From Symbiodinium sp. CCMP2592 (taxonomy: Eukaryota > Sar > Dinophyceae > Suessiales > Symbiodiniaceae), in contig CAJNDT010006014.1 in assembly GCA_905221615.1 (NCBI GenBank), forward strand, positions 103,501 through 167,500: a stretch of 64,000 nucleotides of DNA, given 5' to 3'. The notes under the pieces are model-generated. The model did no database searches, was not told where the DNA came from, and saw only the letters and a list, made by a program, of their open reading frames with translations. Every line of letters starts with the position of its first letter. The stretch's first letter is position 1. Both the position numbers and the translations under genes were made by a program. Positions 10,116 through 21,055 of the stretch are shown here, piece after piece.

Positions 10116-13100
10116 TCACCAGACAAGCTGACACGCCCGTCCCAACTGCTGCAAAGCTACGACTGCCACGGCTGCCTGCGCCGAACAGCTCAATATGCGA
10201 AGCCCAAACAAAAAGCCCTCATCAAAGTGCCAGCCTGTCGAGATGTGTCCTAGACCCCCCCGAACCTCCACTCCTGACTCAGGCTGAGGCCAACGGACTC
10301 TTGAAGAAGGCCCAGCAAAACAATGCCAAAACCCCAGAGACCTGAGGGCGGTGCTGTTATCCAAAGAATACGCCTTCATTGATATTTGGCTCTCGGCATC
10401 TGTCTTTCAGGCTATTTGCAAAACCTGGCACTAGGCAGACTACTGGGAACAGAACAGTGATGCTCGATGAAGGTTGCAGAATCGTGCAGAAACCCTCGTA
10501 AGAAGCGATGCGAACACAACGTAGCCCTTTGAAACAGAAGCATCGACAACTCAACTGGTAGGGGTCGCGAATTTCGGCTGTCTTGGAGCCTTGTGGACCA
10601 TGAAAAACACATCCAAACTCACGATCACTCGTAAGAAACGGCGCAGCGAGATCCGACACGCTTGTCCTATCGCAAGGATTCCGAATTTTGAGCTTTGTCG
10701 GGCCATGAAAGAATCATCGAAGTGGACGATACCTCCGTTAGTATGGCGCGGACACCTCTTGCCTTTCTTTAGAGCAAGAGCGCGACACGCAGGATACCCG
10801 CAGAGGCCCACGAAATTCGAGCATCCCCAGAAACCCGAAGTGCCCTGTACATCGCAAACACCAAGGAATCCTGCACATGACATCAACGAAACTCCATTTG
10901 CATTGAAGCTCGAATTCCGGCTGCCACACCCAAAAACATTTCCCCAAGCACCGGCGCGATTTTCAGGTCCAAAGCCAAAATCCTCGCCGCGCCTAGGCAA
11001 AATGACTTTCTGCGCATGTCATCCCATGACTTCCTGAAGACGGAAGTTGCGCGCCTGTGAAGGGTGGCAAACTCCAAAAACCGTCCAACGACTAACGTGC
11101 TCTATTTTTTACGATGGGTCCTGATCGACGCCAAAACACTACAGCAACGGCGCCACAGTACCAGTCACCTCACCTCCACGACACATCGCTCTTCACGAGG
11201 GATCGTGATACAAACGCATAATCCCTCGGAAAACACGTCGTGCAAGCCACTTTTTGGACACCCTAAATGCCTCAAACCTCGCTGCCACCGGTGCTTTTAT
11301 CCGCGCGCAAATTTCCCCGATCAGCCTGCCCCCGCTTTAATTTTATATATAAGATATAAACAGAACGCGCTTAACTAATATAGAATTAAACAAATTTATG
11401 TAAAACATGGACGAATCTATACTAACCGACGGGAACCTCCAATGAGGAACCCTTCGCCGATGTTTTCTGTTTTCTGTACTGTAATAGATACATGCTTAGT
11501 TTAGACAACACTAAATACGGATACTTGGCTTGGGCTGTCTCTGCGAGAAGCTTGGGCCCGAGCCTGGCTGCAGAGGGACAGGAGCGGGTAGATGACCGGC
11601 CTGGTGTTCGGGCTTATGGGTTAGGATTTTTTTGTTGAGCTCCTTTTTATGTCTGCCCAACTGGTCGAGCTAGCTGGGTTAGGAATTTAGGGTTTAGGAT
11701 TTATGCTCAAGCCTTGGATGGGTTTATCAGAGTTTGGGGTTCAGGGTTGAGGGTTTCGCACTTCGCCTTTGAGGGTAAGGCCAGTTTAGGTTTGATGAGT
11801 CTTCCGTTGATGCCTGCGGTTCGGTGCGAAGAGCCATCACCATAGAGATCTCGACACAACTTTTGCTTGTTCCTTGGTTCGCAGCAGTCGCCTGTCTTCA
11901 TGCCAAGCCTGAACGAAGTTCGAGGGCATAGGAATTGAAGTCAAGGTCTTGGATGGTTACTGAAACCCTCTCACTTGACAACATGTGGCAACCCTTTCGG
12001 CACATATGCGCTATGGCCGCAGCCCCACAAAGCTCCAGAACAAGAGGCTCGTGCAAGCGTCTAGGCCTGGCTGCCAACCCCCTTGACCGACCCTACTCAA
12101 GAAGAGCTCAAACCACCCGGCAACGAACAGATTAGTTATCAGAGGGCTGAAGCAATCTCCACCGGACATGACGAAGAGTCAAAGTGGAATTGGGGCTGCG
12201 GCTGTACCCTGTACTCGTATTTTGTGAAATCCTCCAAGGTTATGACCTCCGGAGCAGCATGCAGTTGTGCAACGCGTCTTCTTCTGCTTTCCTTGCTCTT
12301 CTGGCAGCCCATGTTGAGGATGGTAGGCTCAGACTATGGTATTGAAGTTCAGGGTTGTTCCGTGGCACGCGTTTCGGTGGTTTGCATCGAAACACGCGAA
12401 TTCTATGTTTAGGTCATTTATCACGGCCGTGCTATCGCACTCCCCTAACGAGATCCTTCACTCGGGCACATTGGAAGTCTTGGAAAATGGGAGCGTAGAT
12501 GCTTAAGTAGGGCCCCTTAACCTGGTACCCTTGTTTTCCCAAACTCCCGTTCCCATGCTTGCAGTGAGAAGGTGATTCGGGTCTGCTCGTTGAAGGTCTC
12601 AGGGGTTCAGGCCCGTCTCCAATTCCTAAGCCAAGACAGCCAGAGGCTCCAGCAATGTGGGCCACGCTTCTTCGTGACATAGGGGCCTCCAACGGCAAGG
12701 CTCTGATTCTTGTCGCCATATCAAGGGTTCAGCGTTTAGAGCAAGGGTGCAATGGTTTAGGGCCAGGGTCGAGATAGTCCAGTCTAGAATTTGGGGCTAG
12801 CACCCACCTCCTACCATCTGCAAGCCTTCCCCTACAGGAAGGTACGTCCGCGTAGCATGAAGATGTCATTCTGCAAGCGACGGCCTTGCTTGCCAGGCCT
12901 GTATTGTTTACGTTGTGTTGCATAGCAGGTTAAGAGCTACGCCCAAAGTGGGATGCAAGGATTAAGTTGGGCCGTTATGCAGGCACAGCGTCGCTCTACG
13001 CTGTCTACACTCTACACTGTTGGGATTTACATTGAGGCCTTTCGGGCTCGGGACAACAGTTGGCACTCGCACACTCAAGCAAGACTCCTGCGGGCTCACC

Positions 13101-13264
13101 GCACGGACGACAAGGAGCTCACTTGGGAAAGTTCGGCCCTCTCACCGAAATATACGCGCAAACGCGACAACTCTGCCTTCACCCAGTCGCCGTGTTCGTG
13201 GAGAAACGCCTGTTCTGGAACCGAGGCGTTCTCCACGGGCAGAGACGATGCACCATATGTGTAC
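10116..13264 (-). CDS. Multi-exon gene of unknown function (tentative)
   Basis: Not recognised. The best exon is 13264-13123 on the minus strand: acceptor CTCGGAG, 47 codons including LPVENASVPEQAFLHEHGDW and VKAELSRLRVYFGERAELSQ, then donor GTGAGC. Its frame stays open further upstream, so the 5' boundary is uncertain. Candidate downstream exons in phase 0 are 12686-12648 (APMSRRSVAHIAG, GC donor) and a terminal exon 10175-10116 (AAVAVVALQQLGRACQLVW, stop TGA). The start codon and any exons between 12.6 and 10.2 kb were not found. The position between atpE and SSL1, on the same strand and with the same splice habits, supports a real gene; the joining of the three pieces is inference. Confidence 0.33.
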
Positions 13265-13761
13265 CTCCGAGACAGTGCTCCAGCACTGCTCAGCACAGCT
13301 CGGAGATGCTTGCAAGCTGCAACAAAATACGGAGATCTCACTCTCACTTGATTTTTCCTCTGCATGGCTGGAAGCCGAAGCTCCCGAGAGCTTGCACAGG
13401 GCATGCTCTCACGTCGCCAGGATGCCTTAAAGCAGTTGAGCCTGCATGTGGCTTTGCAAGGCTACAGCTGAACCTGTTCTGACAATCTCTCTGACAGTAA
13501 TTCCTTGTCAGAAAAATCCAACCCTTCTTCGCAACTACGATCAAATACCCGAATCACTTGGACATACCTGGACCAATCACCGCTGCTCACTCCAAACCGT
13601 GCCGTGAAAAGCTGTTTATCTAGCCCTGCTTTGTTTCTTGTGAAGCCTGATTTCCCAACCCGCCTGATCCAACCGCTCAGGCCACACTGCATCTCCCCGT
13701 CTTTTGTTTGGAGCTAGAAGTATCACTTTTACACAGCTCGTCACGAGAGATTGTCAGAAGC

Positions 13762-16700
13762 TCATTTTCGCTGGCTGGTGAACATGGCCGCCTGAAGGCG
13801 AGCCGACGCCCTCTTCACAGCCTGCAAGAAGACGCAACAAGAGGATTGGCGAGGTCGGGCTTGAGGCTGGTGTGCTTCGGGGTGGCGAGAGTCCGCAAAG
13901 CGTCAAGTCTCCGAGATGTCTTAACATGAACGGGAAGCATTTAAGCAGAACCTATCTCCGTCTATCGAAAAGAACACTATCTTGCCGTGTAATCCTGCTG
14001 AGCATGCTCCAACTTGCTGTGACAGCAGTTGCTATGACGGCAATCTTTGGTCCGCCTTCATATACGATCCAGTTCTACTGATTTGTTGTTGCAACCGCAA
14101 AGGTATCAGTGCGAAAGCAGGCAGGCAGGCAAGCAAGTAGAAGGCAGGACAGGGTGAGGAGCATTATCGCCCTTAAGCTGTATTAAGCTGTCACAGCCCG
14201 AAACCTTCAAAATGCCCAAAAACAACTGCTCCCTTCCCTCCCCTAAACCGTAAACCCCAGTTGAACCCCGACGCAAACTTTAAACCTCAAATCCCCCTCG
14301 GCCTGCGAAGCCTCCAGCTTCTCGGTCTTCGACTCGGCGACCTCCATGGCTTTGGTGGCCTCAGCAACAGAGCGTAGGGGTCAGGGCTTCTCCGGTGATT
14401 CTGGGCATTCCGGCAGGGCTGGACCAGGTCGCACTGCGTGGAGGCGTGGAACACACTCCAGAACTTTTCAAGTTTTCAATGTTCACGAGGATGGACGAAA
14501 ACGTAGGGCTTCTGTCTTTTTGGCTGAGGGCTCAAGGATCAGGGTTTGCGAGCCCCTGGTACTCATCAGCTTGCGGGCAGGGCCCTTCATTGAGTCGGGG
14601 CTTTGGGCGCTTATTGTTCTACTTCTTGTCTTTTTGTCCGCATAGTGATGCTCAAAGAAACATGCTCTGCGGTGCATGGACTACCGCAGACATGCGCCAG
14701 AGAACTCTGCAGAGGCAATGATCTGTGAGCATCAGCACATGGACAAAAGAAGGTGGAACATTAAACTCCCAAAGCCCCGACTCCGAGAAAGGCCCTACCC
14801 GCACAGTATTAGCATCACGAAAGCCAAACAAAAGCAACACAACCTCTCAAGGAACCCCCACATGAACACCCAATAAAAGCCTCATGAAACCCTAAGAGCA
14901 ACTCCACATGGAAGAGTTGACTCGTCTCGACCCCATAAGCCAAGAACTCCTAAACTCTTCAGCCCAAGCCAACATCGGCAAATATGGATCATCTCATTGG
15001 AAGGGTCTTGACAGTTAGAGTCGGTTTTGGAATACGACACGTTATACCTATAGAGGAACAAAAGTATGAGGGAAAGCTACAATGTTGGCGATTGTTCAAA
15101 GGCGTCGGAGGCCAGCGATCCTGGGCCGCGTTCTAAACCTTGACCCCAACAATCCAAAACGGGCCTCTTCCAGCTCCTCCTTCGCCTGGTCCACGCTGAT
15201 GTCATCACCCGACTCCCAATCGTTCACGAGAATGGACAATGTGTTGGCCTCAAAGTTCGAGGGATCCCCAAAATACCCGCTGGTGAACTCCAAGCAATGT
15301 ACATTGAATGTTGTACAATGCTTTGGTCACCTGCGCAGCCCGAATTGTGTTGGGCTCCATCTTTGGGCAATGTCTTTGTGGTGTGGTTTGCCCAGTGCTT
15401 GATTCCAATATTGTTAGAACCTGGTTAACCAAAGGCCCTTCCCGCGATATCAAGGCCGTCAAGGTTCACAAGTCCCTCTAAACCCCCGGAAGCTGATTAA
15501 GAGGCTGACACACCAAGCTACATTCCTCAAGCCCCGTCATGGAAGAGCACGGGCATTTTGGCACTAAACTGCAACCCTTGGAGAAGCCCCTAAACCATAA
15601 GCCCGAGAGCCGAAACCACCACAACATGCCCTCGTGATGCCATGCATAAACTGTCCCGAAAGCCTCGACGGTCGCAAAGCCTCCCATGACAACGAGGGGC
15701 TTCCACTCGCCGTCCTCTGTGTGAGGGCTTCTTGACTTCTTGCACAGGTCTTCGTCAACATTGGTGGGCTGGTCTGTGCTGAATGAGGGCCTTTGTTGAC
15801 AGAGTTTCGGGCCGTGGGAATTCTTTGTGCCCTGTCATTTGCTCTGCGCCAAGGAGTCATTGGGCAAAGGACTTAAAGGCCTGCTCCGGGACTTCGCTGA
15901 TCCATAGACTGAGGAAGCAAAGCGACCCAACCATTCACGCCCCGCGCGTCACATCATCCTACAGAATCGCACACCTTGCTCAACAAGTAGGGCCCCAACA
16001 ATCGCCACCACCATCATCATCATCATCATCACAGAAAATACAGAAACAATTTTTCAACAAGTGACATGCAAGTAGCTGCGCAGCCGGTTGGGCCATGTAG
16101 CATGAGGTCAACAAACCCACAACCAGGCCGCCCAGAGTACCATCGGAATGATGAGCCACAGTGATGTGAAAGTGCCTTTTCGATTTGACCACGCGTGAGC
16201 GTCGGAAATCAGGTTGCCCGAACGGCAGCAGAGCAGCGAGGAACTTGGGTAGCCAAGTTCGAGCCAGGAGACAGGCGTCTGACACGTTTGTTTCCGTTCT
16301 TATGTGCACATTTTCGGCTCTCACATGTCTTGGTCTTTGACTTCCGTCTCCAAGCGACTTCTCAGGCACAACCCCATCGCTCGCCGTAAACCATAACAAG
16401 AACAGACAAGTGCACCCCTCTGTAGTCGGCAATGACTGCCACCAAAACGGTACGTAGTCCTGATCGCGAGGTCGCGACTCAAGACTCACTTCATGCACTG
16501 TGGGCCCAAACACTGTTTACAGCACAGGCTACAGGCGATCAATTCAATAAGAGCTTCGAAGACTGGCGCACACACACTTGTTGAGTGGCGACGTGCCTAG
16601 GCCATATGGAAAAAGCACATGGCCTACCGTCCTCAATAGCACTGCCAAACGAATCGGGCCAACACGCTGTACAACGATTTGACCAAAGCGTCGATCCCCG

Positions 16701-19700
16701 GAATTGAATGTTTTGCCTCTGGGGTCGTGGTGATCCCATGTAAGGCTGGGGGATTGAATTCAGACAGTATCCAAGGCAGGAAGGGTCCTCTCGGATTACA
16801 TGCGAAATGCTGGCAGTCTACACGAGTCTACACACAGCTCTCGGGCGCTGCAGCTTGATCGCGTGACAAGGTCATGTCCGTGGTCTGTCCGTCAATGACC
16901 TTCGCTTCACCAATCTGGCTGCATGGCTTGCCGATGACTGGCTCGGCTCCACCGGCTACCGACGTCTCCCGAAACCGCTGAAGTTGCGCCTTCTTGCGCC
17001 AGTGGCGACAAGCAAGTGCAGTGAGGACCGTGGAGCATCCAAGCACCACGGCCCCGACAAGCAGCAGCCAGAAACCGACCTCGTCGTGGGCGGCCTCCAT
17101 CCAAGGGACATCGACAACGGCAGGACAGCTGCTGGAGTCGAAATGCGTCTTCGCCTCGAACATGTTCAGCACCCCCGTCGTTGCAGCCAGCCTGATTGTC
17201 AGGTCCGCCTGCTCGGTCTCGCCGCACGTGAGGAGTGCGAAGTGCCAGTCCCGTGCAGCTGACGTCTGATGGACGTGGATACCTTAGCTGCCGAGCTTCC
17301 CGCTCAAATGAACCCAACCCCGAACAAAGCACTGAAAAGGCGAAACAGCTTAAACCTCCTTTGCTAAGATACGGAAGTTGAAGCTTTTCTGTTCGTGGGA
17401 CTTTCCGAGCTGACGCTTCATGTTGGCGCTCCTCAGCTTCTCTTCACAGGTCATTTGGCCCCACGCGTCCTTGACGGCTCCCCAGTGTTGCTCACGCGCG
17501 TCGAAGGCCGCGAGCATCACAGGCCCAGTCGCCCCTAGTGCCTGACTCCCTGCCCATTCCACGTGGGCTCTGATCTCTGCCGCCTTTGACGTCCCCGGAT
17601 CTGCCTGGCCGAAGCAAAAACCTCCCAAGTGCCAAGCACCGTCGTTCTTCAAGGTCATCGAGGCCTCCAGCTGTCCCGGAGTCGCCGAGAAAGTCTCCGC
17701 TACAACAAGCGCTGGCAGGGAAAGCATGCTGCAAAGGCGGTACAAAGCCATTTTGCGACCGGCCCCTGTGCAACGACGGTCACCTAAGCTTGAGCACAAA
17801 TGCCTTCAGCCGAGCTGGCTTTGGGGTGCGATACGCCGGTTTAGACTAGGTATTGGCTGCTGCTGCGGCCATCCTCCTGCAGATCCGAGCTCCTGCTCTA
17901 GTCTGGAAGTATCTGGCTCTATGGTGATGGCGATTTCGAGGGTGCTGAGAGATGCTTTCTGCGGATTCCTGCTGTTGGTCATGGTTCAAAGAAGCCCTCA
18001 GTGTATGAACGTCTTGTCAGTCTGGCTTTCGGTAATTAATCCGAGGCCTGCCACAGCAGGAATCTCCAATCAGAGCCTTGGTTGCAAGGTGTTTAGAGGT
18101 CCTTCTTGCCCCTGTCCCAAACTCAAAGTCCCGAAGCCCCGAGACCTGCCCAAGCGCACCTGCTTGTACCGCAGGACCCCCACGTCCAGGGCCGACATCA
18201 TTGGGGCGTGGTTGGCCAGGATGCCCAGCCTCGAACTACTCTAGAAATCTGGGAGTTTCTTTCCTAAGATAGGGGACCCTAATATAGTACCCTAAATAGC
18301 AGGATCCCTATTATAAAATCTGAATAATCGGGATGTATACTTGCATCTTTACGGATTATAAGGGGGCACAAGTCTCTAAAAAGCAGCCCCTAAACAAGTA
18401 ACAAGACCTTCTTGGAGCAGTCGCGTTATCATCTGATCGGCCCATGGCAGTCAGATTTTGGCAGTTTTGGGTTCTGAATAGTACATCGGCTACTTGTAAC
18501 TCGAAAGGTCAGTAATCTTGAACGCCCTGAAGCTCCAAAGTCCCAAAACCACAACCCCGCTAAAAAAGAAACCTTTGAAAGAGCCTAAAACCCAAAGCCA
18601 AAGCACTGGCCGCTGGCGCTGGGGAGGATGACTTCTGTGGCCTCGGGTCTGTCTTAAAGTCTTAAGCTAGCAATTCGCACGTGGCCTGCTTCCTAGAAAA
18701 CTGTGGCATTTTCGCCTTGTAGTTCTGCGGCTGACGACTTTAGCCGAGCCTGAAGCGATACCGTCCAATCAGGCCGGGTTGGTTACTCACGCTTATACCA
18801 CAAAGGCTTTTACTTTCTGCTGTCTGCCTTTCATTTGTGCCAGAGCGGCGGATTCGGTGAAGCCTTCGCCTTCCGGCGACAGAATCTTCAGCTGCACTCG
18901 ATCAGCCACTGCCGTCGCCTGCTGCGGAGCAAACATGCAAAAACATGATTGCTGTTTTTCCACGTCGGTGAGTTCTGATAAGCTGTAGTCGTGGGCAGCA
19001 AGCATCGACGTCTCAAGACAGCAGACGGTTCGAGTAGGTACATGCTTACTTCAACCGTCACCCGCAGATCGAAGTCCTCCGTTCGGTGACAGCAAGAGAG
19101 AAAAAGGCTCAAGAGTATATTGTCGCTAGATGGTGGGTGGAGACCATGGCGATCTTACGACTAGCATCTGCAGAAGCTCATGCCAATGCTATGGTCAGTA
19201 CTCATCTGATTATCTGACTGCTGGCAGCCAATGCTCGCGATGCTCTCGATGTGCATAGTGCTCGGTGTTGACATGTTGATTCGAGTATCATGTTGGTAGT
19301 GGTTGTGATCTCCACCCACTCTGCACCATCTTCCCGCTAAAGCTGTGGTTCAGACTCGCGCACATTGGGGCTGTTCTTCTTCTTCTCTGTTGCCTCGTTC
19401 TCCTACGATGCCGCGGGGCCTCACCCTCGGCTCGCATCGCTGTTCGGCCACGGATGGTGGGCGCAGACCGAGTCGAAACGAAGCCCTGCAAAGCGAATCT
19501 AGGGGCCTGAATAATTAGAATAGGGTTTTGGGGCCCATTATACTATAGTTACTATAGTCAAAATAGGGAACCTCCCGCAAAAAAATAGCGTAAGGCATTT
19601 ATTTGGGCCCCTATAGGGCCCTATAGTAACCAAGAAATCTTGCGGCGGGGTGGGGAACGACAATGCAGCTGAGAAGGACGATGTAAATTCACCCATGGTT

Positions 19701-20135
19701 TCGGGTATCTGGCATGGGGACATGCATGCGCTCAACAGGCACCCGTGAAAATCTGCTAACGGCAGCTGAACCTCTGTGAAAATCCAAACCCAAAATTACT
19801 TTCGAACCCTTTCCAAAGCCCGCGACGCAACCATGGTTTGCTTTCTTTCAGCCGAGCCTAGCCACCCGCCCACCTTGATAGTCACATTCGGGAACAGACA
19901 AGACTCAGCAGAGCCCATGCCAAGAGAGAGGCACAAGATAAGTGGCAGGGCTCTCCCCTGCCGTCAATTGGTGGCTATGCTGTATCATGCTGTATCGATA
20001 TATTGAAGGCCCTTTGCTTACTTGCCCTTGCTTCGCCCTCGCATATGGTCCAGCTGCTGGGATCCCGGCCTGGCCCAGACGCTGCACAAGGAACACCCCT
20101 GCCACCGCGGCAAAAATGCCACCAAAGCGAGCCAT
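13762..20135 (-). CDS. atpE: Plastid ATP synthase CF1 epsilon subunit, nuclear-encoded, 9 exons
   Basis: A complete gene of 185 codons for the epsilon subunit, which couples rotation of the c-ring to CF1 and inhibits ATP hydrolysis at the thylakoid. Exons: 20135-20070, 19485-19420, 18918-18850, 18641-18607, 18229-18160, 15714-15664, 15248-15165, 14359-14303 and 13821-13762 (stop TGA). All join in phase. Exon 1 is a hydrophobic signal peptide (MARFGGIFAAVAGVFLVQRL), exon 2 a transit peptide (GFVSTRSAPTIRGRTAMRAE), the bipartite leader used for secondary plastids. The mature part has VQLKILSPEGEGFTES, ATEVILPSASGQLGILANHA, DVGVLRYKQDGEWKPLVVMG, GFATVEANTLSILVNDWE and the C-terminal helices DQAKEELEEATKAMEVAESK and AVKRASARLQAAM. 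It aligns almost without gaps to chloroplast AtpE. Introns 1, 2, 3, 6, 7 and 8 start with GC, introns 4 and 5 with GT; all end AG before G. Intron 5 (18159-15715) contains another gene. Confidence 0.9.
16009..16031. repeat. (CAT)n microsatellite in atpE intron 5
   Basis: Short ATC/CAT triplet run inside the large atpE intron, left of the nested gene. It only creates a poly-Asp frame on the minus strand. Confidence 0.8.
16828..17751 (-). CDS. Type I single-pass membrane protein, unknown function, nested in an atpE intron
   Basis: Two exons, 17751-17373 and 17282-16828, give 277 residues. The start is ATG 17751 (MALYRLCSMLSLPALVVAET, a signal peptide); a further ATG lies 16 codons upstream at 17799. 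The luminal part has a few cysteines, with DGAWHLGGFCFGQADPG and RDWHFALLTCGETEQADLTI. One transmembrane segment (EVGFWLLLVGAVVLGCSTVL and TALACRHW) follows near residues 197-222. A basic stop-transfer (RHWRKKAQLQRFRE) and a cytosolic tail of about 55 residues follow, so a type I topology is likely. The 90-nt intron splits an Arg codon (phase 1) and carries a GTAT duplication plus inverted CTTAGC/GCTAAG ends. The whole gene lies inside atpE intron 5 on the same strand, so it must have its own mRNA. The family is not recognised; the layout (signal, luminal domain, TM) recalls cargo or receptor-like proteins, but that is speculation. Confidence 0.72.
17283..17372 (-). mobile_element. Intron with target duplication and terminal inverted repeats (introner-like)
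   Basis: On the minus strand the exon ends ...TTCC, then GTAT, CTTAGC ... GCTAAG, GTAT, CCACG. The GTAT is repeated on both sides and the intron sequence between the copies is bounded by the inverted hexamer CTTAGC/GCTAAG. The splice donor GT lies in the left copy of the duplication and the acceptor AG is the end of the element, so precise splicing restores the target. This is the architecture described for introner elements that insert as small DNA transposons. Length is 90 nt. Confidence 0.6.
18246..18380. mobile_element. Second copy of the 7.4-kb MITE-like element, inside atpE intron 4
   Basis: The stretch GGGAGTTTC ... GGGGACCCTAATATAGTACC ... ATAGCAGGATCCC ... ATTATAA matches the reverse complement of 7400-7490. 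The right half continues into diverged text (TTACGGATTATAAGGGGGC). It sits in atpE intron 4, 17 bp from exon 5, without disturbing the acceptor. Confidence 0.5.
19498..19640. mobile_element. Palindrome-rich repeat in atpE intron 1
   Basis: Begins AGGGGCCTGAATAATTAGAA and has GGGCCCATTATACTATAGTT, ACTATAG, GGGCCCCTATAGGGCCCTAT and AGTAAC. The opening block recurs at 43251 (ATAGGGGCCTGAATAATTTC). The internal complementarity (GGGCCC/TATAG motifs) suggests a MITE-like hairpin, but clear terminal repeats and a target duplication were not found. Confidence 0.4.
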
Positions 20136-21055
20136 CGCTGGAGAAATGCGGGGCAATGAGCCGAGGGGCTTCCGTGGCAGTCAGAGCCTCAAAGAGATTG
20201 CGGGACACATCTGATCCTCTTCCTCAGTGCCTTCGCGGTCCCCAGCCGCTTAACACGGAGACTTCCGAAAGCCTTTTTTGAGAAACCTGGTGCTCACAAC
20301 AAGCCATGAGAAGCGCACCAGTAGTCTCCAGCCTCGGGCAGCAAGATCAGGAAGGGCAACGGTTTTCCGCACGGCTTGGGGTTTAGTTTCGGGTTGAGGA
20401 TCCTGTTTTGCCACTGGTCTCAAGTCTAGCCAGTCCACGACAGGATCCTTTTGCTGCAGGCTTGCTTGCAAGGACGCCTGGTAGTTTGCCGCTCTTCCGC
20501 CAGTTAGGACTGTGCTCGTGACGGATCCTAAACCCTGAACTTGAGGCTACAAGGGCTCTTGGGATTGGAGTGTTCTTCTTGAGCTTCTTAAGCTTTGAAC
20601 CCTCCAATCTAGGGCTGAAGCCCGAAATTTGGGGATATGGGCTCAAGACTTTTGTTTTTAGGGTTTGGTGTTTTTGAGGGGAGGGTGCTTCAAGGCTTAG
20701 TATATCTTAGTTACATCCAAAGTCTCCTTGCACCAAAAGCACCGGCCCTGAACTTCCCTTTAAAGTGGGCTTATGCAGCTGGGAAGCTGTTGCGATCAAA
20801 GCACGAGCGATTGTGCTTAAAAGAAGTCTGTGTCGCAGTTCAAGCGTAGCTTCTTGGCAAACTAAGTGCCTATGTCTGTGGTGTTTCAACCAAAGCCGCC
20901 TGACAAGCCAACCTCTGGTCCCTTATTGCTGTGACTCTTGTGGCCAAAACCGCCTGGCAAACCAATTGGCGCCGCTTTGTGTTCAGAAGCTTTGGCCATG
21001 TCCCTCCTTATCTCCTTGGTGCTTCAAGCAAAACCGCCACCATTGAGCCCACGAA
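20136..21055. other. Spacer upstream of atpE
   Basis: Holds the presumed atpE 5' leader and the 3' flank of the next gene. The part 20880-21045 contains three loose repeats of a motif like CAAAACCGCCTGGCAAACCA. No exon was recognised. Confidence 0.4.
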
